DNA from: Dasypus novemcinctus
Taxonomy: Eukaryota; Chordata; Mammalia; Cingulata; Dasypodidae
Direction: 5' to 3'
Assembly (NCBI RefSeq): GCF_030445035.2
Contig: NC_080683.1
Coordinates: forward strand, 117,909,225-117,973,224
Length of the DNA: 64,000 bases
Below the pieces are notes generated by a model that saw nothing but the letters and a program-made list of their open reading frames with translations, was not told the DNA's origin and searched no databases. The position numbers and the translations under genes were made by a program. Below, in pieces: positions 15,815-26,999 of this stretch. The stretch's first letter is position 1, and each line of letters opens with the position of its first letter.

Positions 15815-16648
15815 ACCGCTCTAGGAAGTGCTTTAAACCGGCTGTCACCCTTCTAAGGCCCCCAGAGAAGGGAGCAGGGCGCTGGCCCCAGGAGCAGCCA
15901 GTCCCTGGCCCGCTCCGGGGAAGGATGGGGCGCTTTGTTTAGACTGGGACAAAGCTTGACCCGTGCGAATCTGCTGAACGGCTTTCCAGTTCCTTAGGGC
16001 CCAGCTTCCCCAAGTTTTCCTAAGGATGACTGGCCCCTTTTAAAACGTGTAATTCCCCTGAGAAAAACAGCCCATTGCTCAATCGTATCTGAGCTGAGAA
16101 AGAAATTGGAACTGCAAGTGAGTAAAGAACTCACTCTTGAAGGAAAAGAAAATGGAAAAATGCTGGGCTTTCGCTACCAAATAAAACTTTTCTTCCTACA
16201 CCAGTTGTTTTCCTGGCCTTATGATTTCTCTTCTGATAGCTTCAGATTAATAGAAAGTTCTAGAAGGAAGAGCTACAGTGCTCAAATGCTGTGTCACAAT
16301 TAATAGTGAAATGTGCTCCAAAATGAATAGCGAAAGTACAGACATTTAAAATGCAGACATTTCATCTAAAAAATAATTAAAGCATCTGCAGTTGCCTACT
16401 TCGTAGTTTCTCTCTCTCACTTGTCTTCTGATCTGCTTCCTTCAAGGGGAGAGGATTCTGGCTTAGTTATGTGGGAATGTCTCATACCAGGACTGCACCT
16501 GCTACCTTCAGAGCAGAAATCAGTTGAACATTGGAAATAAAGGTCAAAATGTAGTGTCACATGGTTAAGAGACTCATAGGCCATTAGCTCTAAGCAGGAT
16601 CTTCAAAACCACATAGTTGAAATTCTTGCTTTACACATGTCAAGACTC
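15815..16648 (+). other. SMIM28 3' UTR and downstream DNA
   Basis: There is a candidate polyadenylation signal AATAAA at 16180-16185, about 365 nt after the stop. Beyond it the sequence is AT-rich with nothing recognised. Confidence 0.5.
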
Positions 16649-17040
16649 AAAGCGGATTTGGCTCAATGGATAGGGCGTCTGCCTACCACATGGGAGGTCC
16701 ACGGTTCAAACCCTGGGCCTCTTTGACCCGTGTGCAGCTGGCCCACGCACAGTGCTGATGTGCACAAGGAGTGCCATGCCACGCAGGGGTGTCCCCTGCG
16801 TAGGGGAGCCCCATGCACAAGGAGTGTGTCCCGGAAGGAGAGCCGCCCAGTGTGAAAAAAGTGCAGCCTGCCCAGGAGTGGTGCTGCACACACGGAGAGC
16901 TGATGCAGCAAGATGACACAACAAAAAGAGACACAGATTCCCGGTGCTGCTGACAAGAATATAAGCAGACACAGAAGAACATACAGGGAATGGGCAGAGA
17001 GCAGACAACGGGGGTGGGGCGGGGAAGGGGAGAGGAAAAA
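16649..17040 (+). mobile_element. DAS-type tRNA-derived SINE
   Basis: Head 'cggatttggctcaatggat' with B-box 'ggttcaaaccc', followed by body and tail. A short duplication AAGACTC lies at 16642-16648 and 17041-17047. Confidence 0.9.
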
Positions 17041-17047
17041 AAGACTC

Positions 17048-17550
17048 GGCTCGGCGAGGTTGTTCAAGGCTGCCCTCCTGCTAAGAGGCAGCTCCATTCC
17101 TGGGTCAGGCTCCTTCCACTACGTCCCAGGGGCGCCCGAGAAAATCACCAAGTGTGGATGCCAGGGCCTGCTCCCCAGTGCACAGGGGCTCCAAGCAGGA
17201 GGAAGGCGGCTGAGTGTGGAATCGCCCCACCTCTTCCACACCGATTTTCAAAAGGGAAAAAAAGATGCATCACCTCCACCAGGAAACAGACCAGAATCCA
17301 TGTGGGGTGGTGAGGAGGGCACCCAGGGGATAGCAAGTTTAGCTCTTAAACTTGAGGCTATATGTTTTTACTTGAAAAACACCTTTTATTGTTTTCACAA
17401 TACAAAACACAAAACTTTAGATAAGCCTTTTATGGTTCAAAGTGAACGAAAAAATAGTCGTTCTTTTTTCTTTTTACCTTTTGATAAGATATTTTTTTGC
17501 TTGATATGCAATATCGTACAGTTTTAGGAAAATAAGTGGACAAAAATAGC
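17048..17550. other. Intergenic, nothing recognised
   Basis: Moderately GC-rich for 300 bp, then AT-rich up to the L1 insertion. No gene or repeat is named. Confidence 0.45.
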
Positions 17551-18483
17551 ATACATTTCTTTTTTTTAATTTTTAAATTTTTATTGAAGTATATCATTCA
17601 TACATGAACACACATAAACAATACGTGTACAGTAAAGATTGCAAACTTACAAAGTAAATATACATAACATCACACAGGAGTCTCATACATCACCCCTCCA
17701 CTAACTCTTTGCATTGTTACAAAACATTTGTTACAAACTATGTAAGAGCATTGCCAAAATACTACCAACTATATTCCTTATCTTGCATTTGGTGTATTTT
17801 TCCCCCAACCCATACTATTTTTTTAAATGTATTTTTGTTACAGATATTGTGAACTTGCAAAACCATCATACAGAGCTGTAGATTTCCCATACAACTCCAT
17901 ACCCTGGTGGAATATTTGCTACAGATTATAAGATAATGTCATCAGGACTCTTACCACCAGTCATGGTCCATAGCATACATTTGACACACTTTTTCCATAC
18001 ACCTCCATTATCAACACAGTATATCTTGGCATTAATGCAAGAATATTATAGTATTGCTGTCAACCACATTCTATAGGTCACACCAACTGTAGTTTTCCCA
18101 CGTTTCTCCATATTCCCATCACCCTGCAGTAGTGATGTACATCTGCTCTAGCTCACAAAGGACACTCTTGCATTTGTATACCTTAACCGCAATTCTCAAC
18201 TGCCTCTCAGTTCACTGTGTTATTCAGTCCCTAGATTATTCTTTAGCTTTCTTTCTATTGACATTTACTTCCTCAGACTACATTTTTCAGTCACAATCCC
18301 ATTTATAAACCAGTTGTTACTCACTATAATGTGTTACTATCAACTCTATCCATCTCCACACTTTTACAGTCAAGTTAATTAAAACTTCTATGTACATTAA
18401 GCATCTATAGGGCTTCTCAACCCTCCTCTTATTTCCTTATAACCTATACTCTAGGTTTTAATTCCATGTGTTTATTATTTGTA

Positions 18484-21311
18484 TTAATTCATATTAACGA
18501 GACCATGCAATATTTGTCCTTTTGTGTCTGGGCTTACTTCACCTAGTATAATGTCTTCAAGACTCATCCATGTTATCACATATGTTCCAATTTTATTTTT
18601 TCTTATTGCAGCATAGTATTCCATTGTACGTGTATACCACATTTTGTTTATCCGTTCATTAGTGGATGGACACTTGGGTACTTTCCATCTTTTGGCAATT
18701 GTGAACAAGGCCGCTATGAACATTGGTGTGCAGATGTCTGTTCGTGTCATAGTTTTTATATACTAGGATATATTCCTAGTAGAGGAATTGCTGGATCATA
18801 CGGCAGTTCTATATTTGGCTTCCTTGGGAACCACCAAACTCTCTTCCACAGAGGCTGCACCATTTTACACTCCCACCAACAGTGAAGGAGTGTTCCTGTT
18901 TCTCCACATCCTCTCCAGCACTTACTGTTGTCTGTTTTTTTTTTTTAAATAACGGCCATTCTATGTTGTGTTAGATGATATCTCATTGTTGTTTTAATTT
19001 GTATTTCCCTAACAGCTAGTGATATGGAATATTTTTTCATGTGCTTTTTGGCCATTTGTATTTCCTCTTTGGAGAAATGTCTATTTAAATCTTTTGCCCA
19101 TTTTTAAATTGGATTGCTTGCTCTTTTATTGTTGAGTTGTATGATCTCTTTATATAGAATGGAAATCGAACCGTTATTGGATAAATGGTTTCCAAATGTT
19201 TTCTCCCATCGACTGGGCTGCCTTTTCACCTTCTTGAAGAAGTCCTTTGAATCACTGAAATGTTTAAGTTTGAGGAGGTCCCATTTATCCATGTTTTCTT
19301 TTGTTGCTCGTGCTTTTGGTGTAAGGTTTAAGAATCCACCACCTACCACCAGGTCTTAAAGATGTTTCCCTAAAATTTTCTTCTAGGAGCTTTATTGTAC
19401 TTCCTTTTATATTTAGGTCTTTGATTCATTTTGAGTTATTTTTTGTATAAGGTGTGAGGTAGGGGTCTTCTTTCTTTCTTTTGGCTATCGATATCCAGTT
19501 CTCCCAACACCATTTGTTAAATAAACTGTTCTGCCCCAACTGGGAGGACTTGACAGGCTTGTCAAAAATCACTTGGCCGTAGATGTGAGGGTCTGTTTCT
19601 GAACCATCAATTTGGTTCCATTGGTCTATGTGTCTGTCTTTATGCCAATACCATGCTGTTTTTATGACTGTAGCTAGGTAATATGATTTAAAGTCTGAAA
19701 GTGAGAGTCCTACAACTTCAATTTTCCTTAAGATGTTTCTGGCCAATTGGGGCCTCTTTCCCTTCCAGATAAATCTGATAATTGTGTTTTCCATTTGCTT
19801 TAAAAATGCTGGTGGAATTTTTTTTGGGTTTGCCTTGAATCTGTATATCAGTTTGGGTAGAATTGACATCTTAATGATATTTAGTCTTCCAATCCATGAG
19901 CATGGAATGTCCTTCCAACTATTTAGGTCTTTTTTGGTTTCTTTTAGCAATGCATTATAATTTTCTGAATACAAGTGCTTGGCAGGCTTGGTTAAATTTA
20001 CTCCTAAATATTTGATTCTTTTAGTTGCTATTGTAATGACTTCCTCCTCAGATTGTGCATTATTAGTGTGTAGAAACACTACTGATTTTTGCATATTGAT
20101 CTTGTATCCTGACACTCTACTGAAATCATTTATTAGCAGCTTTGTTATAGATTTTTCAGGATTTTCTAGATATACAGTCATATCATCTGCAAATAGTGGA
20201 AGTTTTAATTCTTCCTTTCCAATTTGGATTGCCTTTTATTTCTTTTTCTTGCCTAGCTAGAACCTCTAGCACTATATTGAACAACAGTGGTGACAGTGGG
20301 CATCCTTGTCTTATCCCTGATCTCAACAGGAAAGCTTTTAGTTATTCACCATTGAGTATAATGTTAGCTGTGGGTTTTTCATATATGGTCTTTATCAAGT
20401 TGAGAAAATTTCCTTCAATTTCTATTTTTTGTAGTATTTTTATGAAGAAAGGATCCTGTATTTTGTCAAATGCCTTTTCTGCACCAATTGATAAGATCTT
20501 GTGATTTTTCTTCTTTGATTTATTAATGTGGTGTATTATGCTGATTGATTTTCTTGTGTTGAACCAGCCTTGCATGCCTGGAATAAAACCCACTTGATCA
20601 TGATGGATAAATCTTTTAATGTGTTCTTGGATTCGATTAGCAAGAATTTTATTGAGGATTTTCACATCTGTATTCATTAGAGAAATGGGTCTGTAATTTT
20701 CTTTTTTTGTAATGTCTTTTTCTGGCTTTGGAATTAGGGTGATAACGACTTCATAGAATGTGTTTGGTAGCATTCCTTCTTGTTGAATTTTTTGGAAGAG
20801 CTTGAGTAAGATTGGTATTAAATCTTCTTTGAATGCTTGGTAGAACTCACCTGTGAAACTGTCTGGTCCTGGGCTTTTCATTTTGGGGAGCTGTTTGATG
20901 ACTCTTTCAATTTCTTTACTTGTGATTGACTTGTTGAGGTCTTCTATTTCTTCTAGTGTCAGTGTAGGTTGTTTGTACATTCCTAGGAATTTTTCCATTT
21001 CATCTACATTGTCCAGTTTTTTAGCATAAAGTTATTCATAGTACCCTCTTATGATTTCCCTTATTTCTGTGGGGTCAGTAGTAAGGTTTCCTTTTTCATT
21101 TTTTATTTCATTTATTTGCATCTTCTCTCTTTTTTTCTTAGTCAGTCTAGCTAAGGGTTTGTCAATTTTGTTAATCTTCTCAAAGAACCAACTTTTGGTT
21201 TTGTTAATTTTCTCTATTGTTTTTGTTCTCAATTTCATTTATTTCTGCTCTGATCTTTGTTATTTCATTCCTTCTACTTGCTTTAGGATTAGTTTGCTGT
21301 TCTTTTTCTAG
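18484..21311 (-). pseudogene. L1 ORF2 (reverse transcriptase) remnant
   Basis: Broken minus-strand segments at 21238-21032, 20998-20342, 20181-19426, 19349-19104 and 18750-18484 follow ORF2 order. RT motifs include '[20 protein letters not shown]' and '[16 protein letters not shown]'. The catalytic YxDD-type box is not intact in an open frame. The C-terminal part includes 'MEYYAAIRKNKIG'. Several stops and frame changes plus the provirus make it non-functional. Confidence 0.88.
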
Positions 21312-21360
21312 TTCCTCCAGCTGTGCAGTTAGGTCATTGATTTTAGCTCTTTCTTCTTTT

Positions 21361-21366
21361 TTAATG
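21361..21366. repeat. 6-bp target-site duplication, left copy
   Basis: TTAATG immediately before the 5' LTR. The identical hexamer follows the 3' LTR at 29730-29735. Six bases is the usual betaretroviral integration stagger. Confidence 0.95.
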
Positions 21367-21906
21367 TGTCCCCTGCTCCCACCCTGCCTTTCGCTTCCTT
21401 ACACTTTGCCCGCCTGTTCCTCATAACCTCCCTGTATTATGGCCCTTCTCAGCAGCAGTTTGTGCTGCTGCCTCCCTCTGCCCCTCCTCCCAGCCACTGT
21501 TATCTTCCCCCTCCCAGCCGATCGCTGTTCTCCCCGCCTCATTTCAACCGCCCTCATCCCGTATCCGCCCCGGCACAACCTCGGAAACAACCCCCTCTGC
21601 CATCAATGGCTTACGTCATAAACCGCAGGTCCGCCCTTGCCTCTGCAGCCAATCCTCAGCTGCCCCGCGGACATGCCCCTCCCACAACCTCCCCGCCTCC
21701 ATGACACTATAAAACCCCATGTACTTCCCGAATAAAATCAGACCTGCGCATAGACCTCGTCTCCGTGGTTTTTCCTCCATCGAACCGCGCGTCCCCCAAG
21801 CCTTGAGCCGCCCGCTGCCGCCCCGGTCAGGCCGTGGCGTAGGCCCGATCCCCGGCAGCGACTCGCCTGCAGTGACCCGCCTGCAGTGCCGCAGCGGAGG
21901 CCAACA
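21367..21906 (+). repeat. 5' LTR (540 bp)
   Basis: It begins TGTCCCCTGC and ends GGCCAACA. TATAAAA is at 21708-21714 and AATAAA at 21731-21736. The two signals lie unusually close (about 20 bp), so R probably starts near or just after the polyadenylation hexamer. Confidence 0.95.
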
Positions 21907-21908
21907 GG

Positions 21909-21926
21909 TGGCGCCCGAACAGGGAC
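21909..21926 (+). promoter_or_regulatory. Primer binding site, tRNA-Lys3 type
   Basis: TGGCGCCCGAACAGGGAC starts two bases after the LTR. It is complementary to the 3' end of tRNA-Lys(UUU), the primer that initiates minus-strand DNA synthesis. Confidence 0.93.
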
Positions 21927-22008
21927 CCCAGCTACGGCCCCTTGTCTGGCCAGCCCGCTGCTGACCCCTCGCACGGGACCCATCGCCGTCCTCCCGTGCC
22001 GCCGCTCA

Positions 22009-22014
22009 AGGTAG
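22009..22014 (+). promoter_or_regulatory. Candidate major splice donor of the provirus
   Basis: CTCAAG|GTAGGG with GT at 22011-22012, in the leader between the primer site and the gag start. It is well placed to join the acceptor at 27021-27022 for the subgenomic env/Rec mRNA. Activity is inferred from the motif. Confidence 0.6.
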
Positions 22015-22064
22015 GGACTCTCCGGCGTTGCTCCCTTCACCCCCCTCCTGAGCCCTCTGCCGCG

Positions 22065-23933
22065 ATGGGGGCCTCCCTCTCATCCCGTCAGGTTCCTCAA
22101 GTCCGCCTGCTCGCTGCCCTCTTAGAGACTCACCACGTGAAGGTCTCTCTCTGTCAGCTACAGCGGTATTGGGACCTTCTCCTACCCTTTAACCCTTGGC
22201 TCGTCACCTGTGCTCTCTGGAGCCCAGAGACCTACGAACGTTTAATTCAGCGGGTGACGTCCGCTATGGAGCACGATCGCAAGCAGTTTCCCCCCGGCCT
22301 TATCCCGACCCTCGTCGCTATCCGCGCCTGTCTCCAAGGTGTGCCCTCCCCTGCCTCCGCTCTCGCCTGTGAGCCTAGCCACCCTCTCACCTGCGATCCT
22401 GATGGAGACGATGATGCTCGTTCTCTGTCCGCCCAGCTAGAGGCCGCGCTCGAACTGGATCCCCCCACAGCCTCCGATCCGGACACCAACCAACATGGCG
22501 ACCCCCCGCCTTCTCCCCCCCCCACCGCGTCCTGCAAACAATGCCAACATGGCACACCTCCTCCTTCTTCTTCCTCGGCGCCCTCTTCCCGCCTTTACCC
22601 ACCTCTTCCTGTCTCGTCGCCATCCGGTCCCGTCCCGGATGCCTGCCGATCGCCATTTTCGGCTAAACCGGCAGAGCCTCCGGTGCCATCTTGGCCTGTA
22701 CCTGGAAATGACGTGGCCACTCCTCCATCTTGGCCCGAGGCCAGAAGTGATGTCAGGCGTGACGTCACCGTGCTGCCATCTTGGCCAATCAGGAACACAG
22801 TTGCCGCCGCGCCCTCCTGGCCGGCGCCCGGTGGCACCGCCCATGCCTCACCTCCATGGCCCGCTTCACCTCCCGCCTGCCCCAGCAATAGCGGGAGCAT
22901 CGGGAATCCTCCTCCACCAGCGTATGACACCGCCTTTCTCACCTCCCCCACTCCGCCTCTGGCTCAGATGTTCCCCCTCAATCCCGCTCGCACTCCGCAG
23001 AGCCCACAAGCGTGGGTCCCCTTTTCCCCCAAAGACATCCAAATGCTCCGCAACGCGATAAAAGAGGATGGCCTTGCCAGCCCTCATGCCCAAGACCTTC
23101 TCGAGCGTATGACCATCCCTCGCTGCATCCCTTACGACTGGATCTCTCTAGCCCGAGCGGTTCTCTCCCCCGGGCAATTCATTGACTGGCGAGCCCATCT
23201 CGGTGTCCTGATCGACAATCAGATTGCCGACAATGCTCGTCAGGGTGTGCATTACCCTGCAAACGCATTTCTCGGGTTCGGCCCTTACGGCAATCCCAGC
23301 GCCTACACTGCCACCCCGCCTGGGTTTTTCATCCAGCTCCGTGACTGTGTTTTTCGAGCCTTCCGTTCGTGCGCCGCGGCCGCCCCAGAGCCCCTCGTGA
23401 AGCTTTTCCAAAAACCCGAGGAGCCGTTTAATGAGTTCGTAGCTCGTGTGCAGGCCACTGCAGAGAGGCGAGTTGTCGGCAATGCAGCCCGCGAGTCCTT
23501 CGTTAAGGACATCCTGCAGGAGGGGGCTAACCCAGCTTGCAAAGCCATCATTCGTCCCCTTCGTGACAAGCCGCTCCAAGACTGGGTCCTCGCATGCTCC
23601 GGAGTTTCTGGGCAAGCATCTGCGCTTGCAGCGGCTATTGTCGCGGCAGTCCAAACAACCAACACCTGCTTCCGCTGCGGCGAATTGGGCCACTTCGCTC
23701 GGGAGTGCCCCAACCTTCCGGCTCCGCCGCAACCCGTAGTCCAGCCTATGGTGCCACCACCGCGCCCTGTTCCTGCCGCCCGGCCGCCCTCCACCCCCTG
23801 CCCGCGCTGTGGAAAAGGGTATCATTGGGCTCGCGACTGCCGTGTTCCGAGACAGCCTTTAAACGGGCAGCGGGGCAAGCCTCAGCCCCGCCATCAAGAG
23901 GCTCCAATCGCCCCGCGCCAACCCCACCCGTAG
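22065..23933 (+). CDS. gag: Proviral gag polyprotein
   Basis: 622 residues, uninterrupted. The start at 22065 is chosen because it gives MGASLSS, a classic N-myristoylation signal; the frame is open further upstream but has no ATG there. Order: matrix (1-~100); a long proline-rich linker with a PPAY late-domain motif near residues 284-287; capsid (~300-520) with a major homology region around residues 446-468; nucleocapsid with two CCHC zinc knuckles (CFRCGELGHFAREC at ~535 and CPRCGKGYHWARDC at ~579). Gag assembles the particle core. The stop TAG is at 23931. The -1 frameshift site into pro lies 70 bases before it. Intact length and motifs suggest recent integration; expression is not shown by sequence. 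Confidence 0.93.
   Translation: MGASLSSRQVPQVRLLAALLETHHVKVSLCQLQRYWDLLLPFNPWLVTCALWSPETYERLIQRVTSAMEHDRKQFPPGLIPTLVAIRACLQGVPSPASALACEPSHPLTCDPDGDDDARSLSAQLEAALELDPPTASDPDTNQHGDPPPSPPPTASCKQCQHGTPPPSSSSAPSSRLYPPLPVSSPSGPVPDACRSPFSAKPAEPPVPSWPVPGNDVATPPSWPEARSDVRRDVTVLPSWPIRNTVAAAPSWPAPGGTAHASPPWPASPPACPSNSGSIGNPPPPAYDTAFLTSPTPPLAQMFPLNPARTPQSPQAWVPFSPKDIQMLRNAIKEDGLASPHAQDLLERMTIPRCIPYDWISLARAVLSPGQFIDWRAHLGVLIDNQIADNARQGVHYPANAFLGFGPYGNPSAYTATPPGFFIQLRDCVFRAFRSCAAAAPEPLVKLFQKPEEPFNEFVARVQATAERRVVGNAARESFVKDILQEGANPACKAIIRPLRDKPLQDWVLACSGVSGQASALAAAIVAAVQTTNTCFRCGELGHFARECPNLPAPPQPVVQPMVPPPRPVPAARPPSTPCPRCGKGYHWARDCRVPRQPLNGQRGKPQPRHQEAPIAPRQPHP
23858..23903 (+). promoter_or_regulatory. gag-pro -1 frameshift signal: heptamer plus H-type pseudoknot
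   Basis: The heptamer T TTA AAC (23858-23864) is exactly in gag phase. A 5-nt spacer follows. Stem 1 pairs GCGGGGC (23870-23876) with GCCCCGC (23885-23891). Stem 2 pairs AGCCTC (23878-23883) with GAGGCT (23898-23903). Single unpaired As at 23877 and 23884 leave an unpaired A between the stems, much like the known MMTV gag-pro pseudoknot. Confidence 0.9.
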
Positions 23934-24286
23934 GCATCCACTGGTCCGTTCCCATGTCGCCCGCTTCACAGCCGCGCCTCACCATCAAGGTCAATGGAAA
24001 GTGGATGGACGGCCTTCTTGACACCGGCGCCGAAATCTCCTGCATCCCACTCTCCCAAGCTCGTGACTTCCCACTCACAGCCGGACCCGTCATCGTAGGC
24101 GCCACAGGCCAGTCCTCCTCGCAACAGGCGGCTGAAGATCTTGCCTGGCATGACACCGATGGACGGTCAGGGTTCTTCCGTCCCCTGGTTCTCAGGGATA
24201 TCAAGCAAGTCCTTTGGGGGCGCGACATTCTTCACCAGTCAGGCGCCGTTCTTTTTACTTCGCAGCCATCGCTGCCCCCCCAATAG
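23864..24286 (+). CDS. pro: Proviral aspartic protease (pro), expressed by frameshift
   Basis: The frame is -1 relative to gag and is entered at the heptamer at 23858. About 140 codons follow to the TAG at 24284-24286. The retropepsin active-site motif LLDTGAE is at about 24014-24034, with the catalytic Asp codon at 24020. A later VLWGRDIL resembles the conserved C-terminal G-R-[DN] helix. The enzyme cleaves Gag and Gag-Pro-Pol as a dimer. Unusually for a betaretrovirus, there is no dUTPase domain between nucleocapsid and protease, since only about 45 residues separate the slip site from the protease core. The frame is intact. Confidence 0.88.
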   Translation, partial: RAAGQASAPPSRGSNRPAPTPPVGIHWSVPMSPASQPRLTIKVNGKWMDGLLDTGAEISCIPLSQARDFPLTAGPVIVGATGQSSSQQAAEDLAWHDTDGRSGFFRPLVLRDIKQVLWGRDILHQSGAVLFTSQPSLPPQ

Positions 24287-26962
24287 TTTTGGCCGTTGCT
24301 CGCGTTCGACCTCCAGCACCCGTTCCTCTGCAATGGGACACAGAGGAACCCATTTGGGTGGAGCAATGGCCTATGACTGCCCCGAAACTAGCTATTCTTC
24401 AGGACCTCGTGGAAGAGCAGCTCCGTGCTGGCCATGTTGAGCCCTCCACCAGTCCATACAATACTCCCATTTTTTTCATCATCAAAAAATCTGGCAAGCC
24501 ACGCCTCCTCCACGACCTGCGAGAGGTTAACAAGCACATCAAACCCATGGGCTCTCCTCAGCCCGGCATGCCTCACCCGTCAGCCTTCCCGCGAGATTGG
24601 TATGTGGCAGTCCTCGACATCAAGGACTGCTTCTTCTCTATCCCCCTGCATCCGGACGACCGCCCACGGTTCGCCTTTACTGTTCCCCAGCCCAACCACC
24701 ACCGGCCTGCCAAACGGTATCAGTGGAAAGTCCTCCCCCAAGGCATGAAGAACAGCCCTGCCATCTGCCAGCTTTGTGGCTACTGCTATTGAGCCCTTAA
24801 CCTCCGAGGCCACTATCGTGCATTACATGGATGACATCCTTGTAGCCCATCCGAGCGAGCCAAAACTACAAGCTATAGTTGCCAGTCTTCTCTCCAATCT
24901 GAAACATATCGGTCTTCAGATCAACATAGAGAAAGCCGTTTTCCACCCACCGTTTCAATTCTTGGGCTTTGAAATCTCGGAAACGGTCACGCCCATGGCG
25001 CCGCTTATAAACGTCCCCAAAACCATGACGCTCCATGATCTCCAACAGCTTTGTGGCCAGCTCAACTGGCTGCGCCCGTCGCTGCCAGTCACCACACATC
25101 AGCTGCAGCCTCTGTTCCAGCTCCTTCAGACCACTGGCCCACCATCACAGGCACCCACAAAGAGGGTCACCCTGTCGTATGAAGCAGAGTGCGCCCTGAG
25201 CTGTGTCAACTCTGCCCTAATGGACTGCTTGCTCCAGCGAATAGACCCAGACAAGCCATTCGCAGGACTTGTCCTTCCCACCCGTGGGACCCCCACTGGC
25301 CTCATCTGGCAGGACGGTCCACTCCTGTGGGTCCATTTAGCCAAAAGCAAGCTTCGCAAAATCACCCCCCAATCCGTCCTGTTCGCGCAGCTCGCCATCG
25401 CCCTTGTTGAGCGCTCCACCCACCATTACGGGCGTCATCCAGATGTCATCATTTGGCCCCTTACAACTCAGCAGGTCACTCACTTGCTAAAGGACTCCAT
25501 AGATATGCAGGCACTGTTCCTCCTATTCTCCGGCCCATTCGATAATCACTTCCCCCAGCACCGCCTCATACAAGGCCTCAGCACGCTCCCCGTCGCAGCT
25601 CCTGACCATTTCCCGTTCCCGTCCTCCAAGCCACTCCCCAACGCCGCCATCGCCTTCACTGACGCCTCCAAGCACTGCCTTGCTATAGTCCTCTACAAGC
25701 CAAACTCCACACAACCCCTCTGCCACACCCGCCGACATAGCAGCTCTGTCCAAGTGGCCGAATTGAAAGCCGTCACTCTGGCTCTCCAATACCTCCAGGA
25801 CCAGCCAGTAAATATCTTCACGGACAGTCTCTACTGCCTGCAGGTCTCTCGTATCCTTGCCTTTGCGGCCTTCCTGCCGCCTGCTAGCATCGGCAACCGG
25901 GACATCAACCTGGCCTTAGCTGACCTTCAACTCCTCTTAGAGAGGCGGCGACAACCCTGGTTCATTGCCCATGTTAGGAGCCACTCAGGCCTCCCAGGCC
26001 CCTTGGCTCACGGCAACCATCTCGCTGACCAGGCCGCCCAAGGTGCTTCCATCAATGCCCTTAGCCCCGCAGCTGCCGTAGGAGACATTATCAACCAGGC
26101 AAAGACCTTGCATGCGCGCTTCCATCTTGGTGCGCCCGCCCTCCATCGACTCCTCCCAGAACTTCCCATCGAGACATGCAAACATCTGGTGCGTGCGTGC
26201 CGCTCCTGCGCACCTTTGCTGCCCCTGGGGCCACTCCAGCCCCAGGGTGTCAACCCGCGTGGATTGCGGCCCAACTCTAGATGGCAATTAGATGTCACAC
26301 ATGTCGCTTCCTTTGGCCGATGGAAGTTCCTTCCTGTTGCCATCGATACGTTTTCGCACCTCTGCTACGCCGTCGCCCTCCCGGGAGAGTCTGCCAAGTA
26401 TGCCACTCAAGCGCTCCGGGAAGCCATCCTCTTCATGGGAGTCCCCTGGGACATAAAGACAGATAATGGCCCCGCCTACCGCAGCGCCGCCTTTGCCGAG
26501 TTTGTGAAGCTCTACAACATCACCCACCACTTCGGCATCGCATACAACCCGCAAGGCCAAGGACTTGTTGAAAGAATTCACCAAACCCTCAAGATCCTCA
26601 TCCAGAAGACTAGAGAGACTCAACCCCGCCTCACCCCACGTGAAACAGTCACGCAAGTGCTCATCCAGCACAACCTGATGACCTTTGACTCTGAGGGGCT
26701 TTCGCCCGTCCACAAGCACTGGGGGCCCTCTTACCGGCCCACTCCGGCCCCTCTCGTCCTCTGGCGCGACCCGCTCACTAGCAAGTGGACCGGACCAGCG
26801 CCCCTTCTCACCCAAGGGCGAGGATTTGCCTGCGTCTTCCCGGAATCTGCACCCCAGCCTGTCTGGATCCCTGCTCGTCTTGTTAAGCCCTTCACTCCAC
26901 ACGGCCCTGCAGACCTTCCACCTCCCGACCCCCTTCCCCCTGATGATTCCCCCCTGCCATAA
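24136..26962 (+). pseudogene. pol: Proviral pol (RT, RNase H, integrase) with one frame break
   Basis: The frame opens at 24136, -1 relative to pro. The first part (to the TGA at 24790-24792) carries the RT fingers and palm, including LPQGMKNSP. The reading frame then shifts at about 24772, where two bases appear to be missing, and continues to 26962. The second part has YMDD (24824-24835), RNase H with TDAS (Asp codon 25661), ELKA and TDS, and integrase with a zinc-binding HxxxH and CxxC. The D,D(35)E triad is at codons 26291, 26462 and 26570, followed by a WTGP-containing C-terminal domain. All domains are present; only the frame break separates the RT halves. An assembly error at this point is possible. 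Confidence 0.9.
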
Positions 26963-26999
26963 TGATGGCCCCTCTCCACACCTCACCCCCCCCGTGAGG

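Larger units (their letters stand above)
17561..21366 (-). mobile_element. LINE-1, 3' part (antisense), interrupted by the provirus
   Basis: The L1 runs right to left. Its 3' end and poly-A (seen as T-runs) are at 17561-17600. The ORF2 C-terminus lies around 18750-18480 and the reverse-transcriptase region is upstream (20998-19426). A direct repeat ATACATTTCT at 17551-17560 and 30359-30368 marks the whole insertion. The element continues at 29736-30358 on the far side of the provirus. Confidence 0.92.

Noticed and set aside
21942-22064. In-frame upstream extension of gag
   Set aside because: It has no ATG (the frame begins at a TTG), and the ATG at 22065 creates a myristoylation signal.
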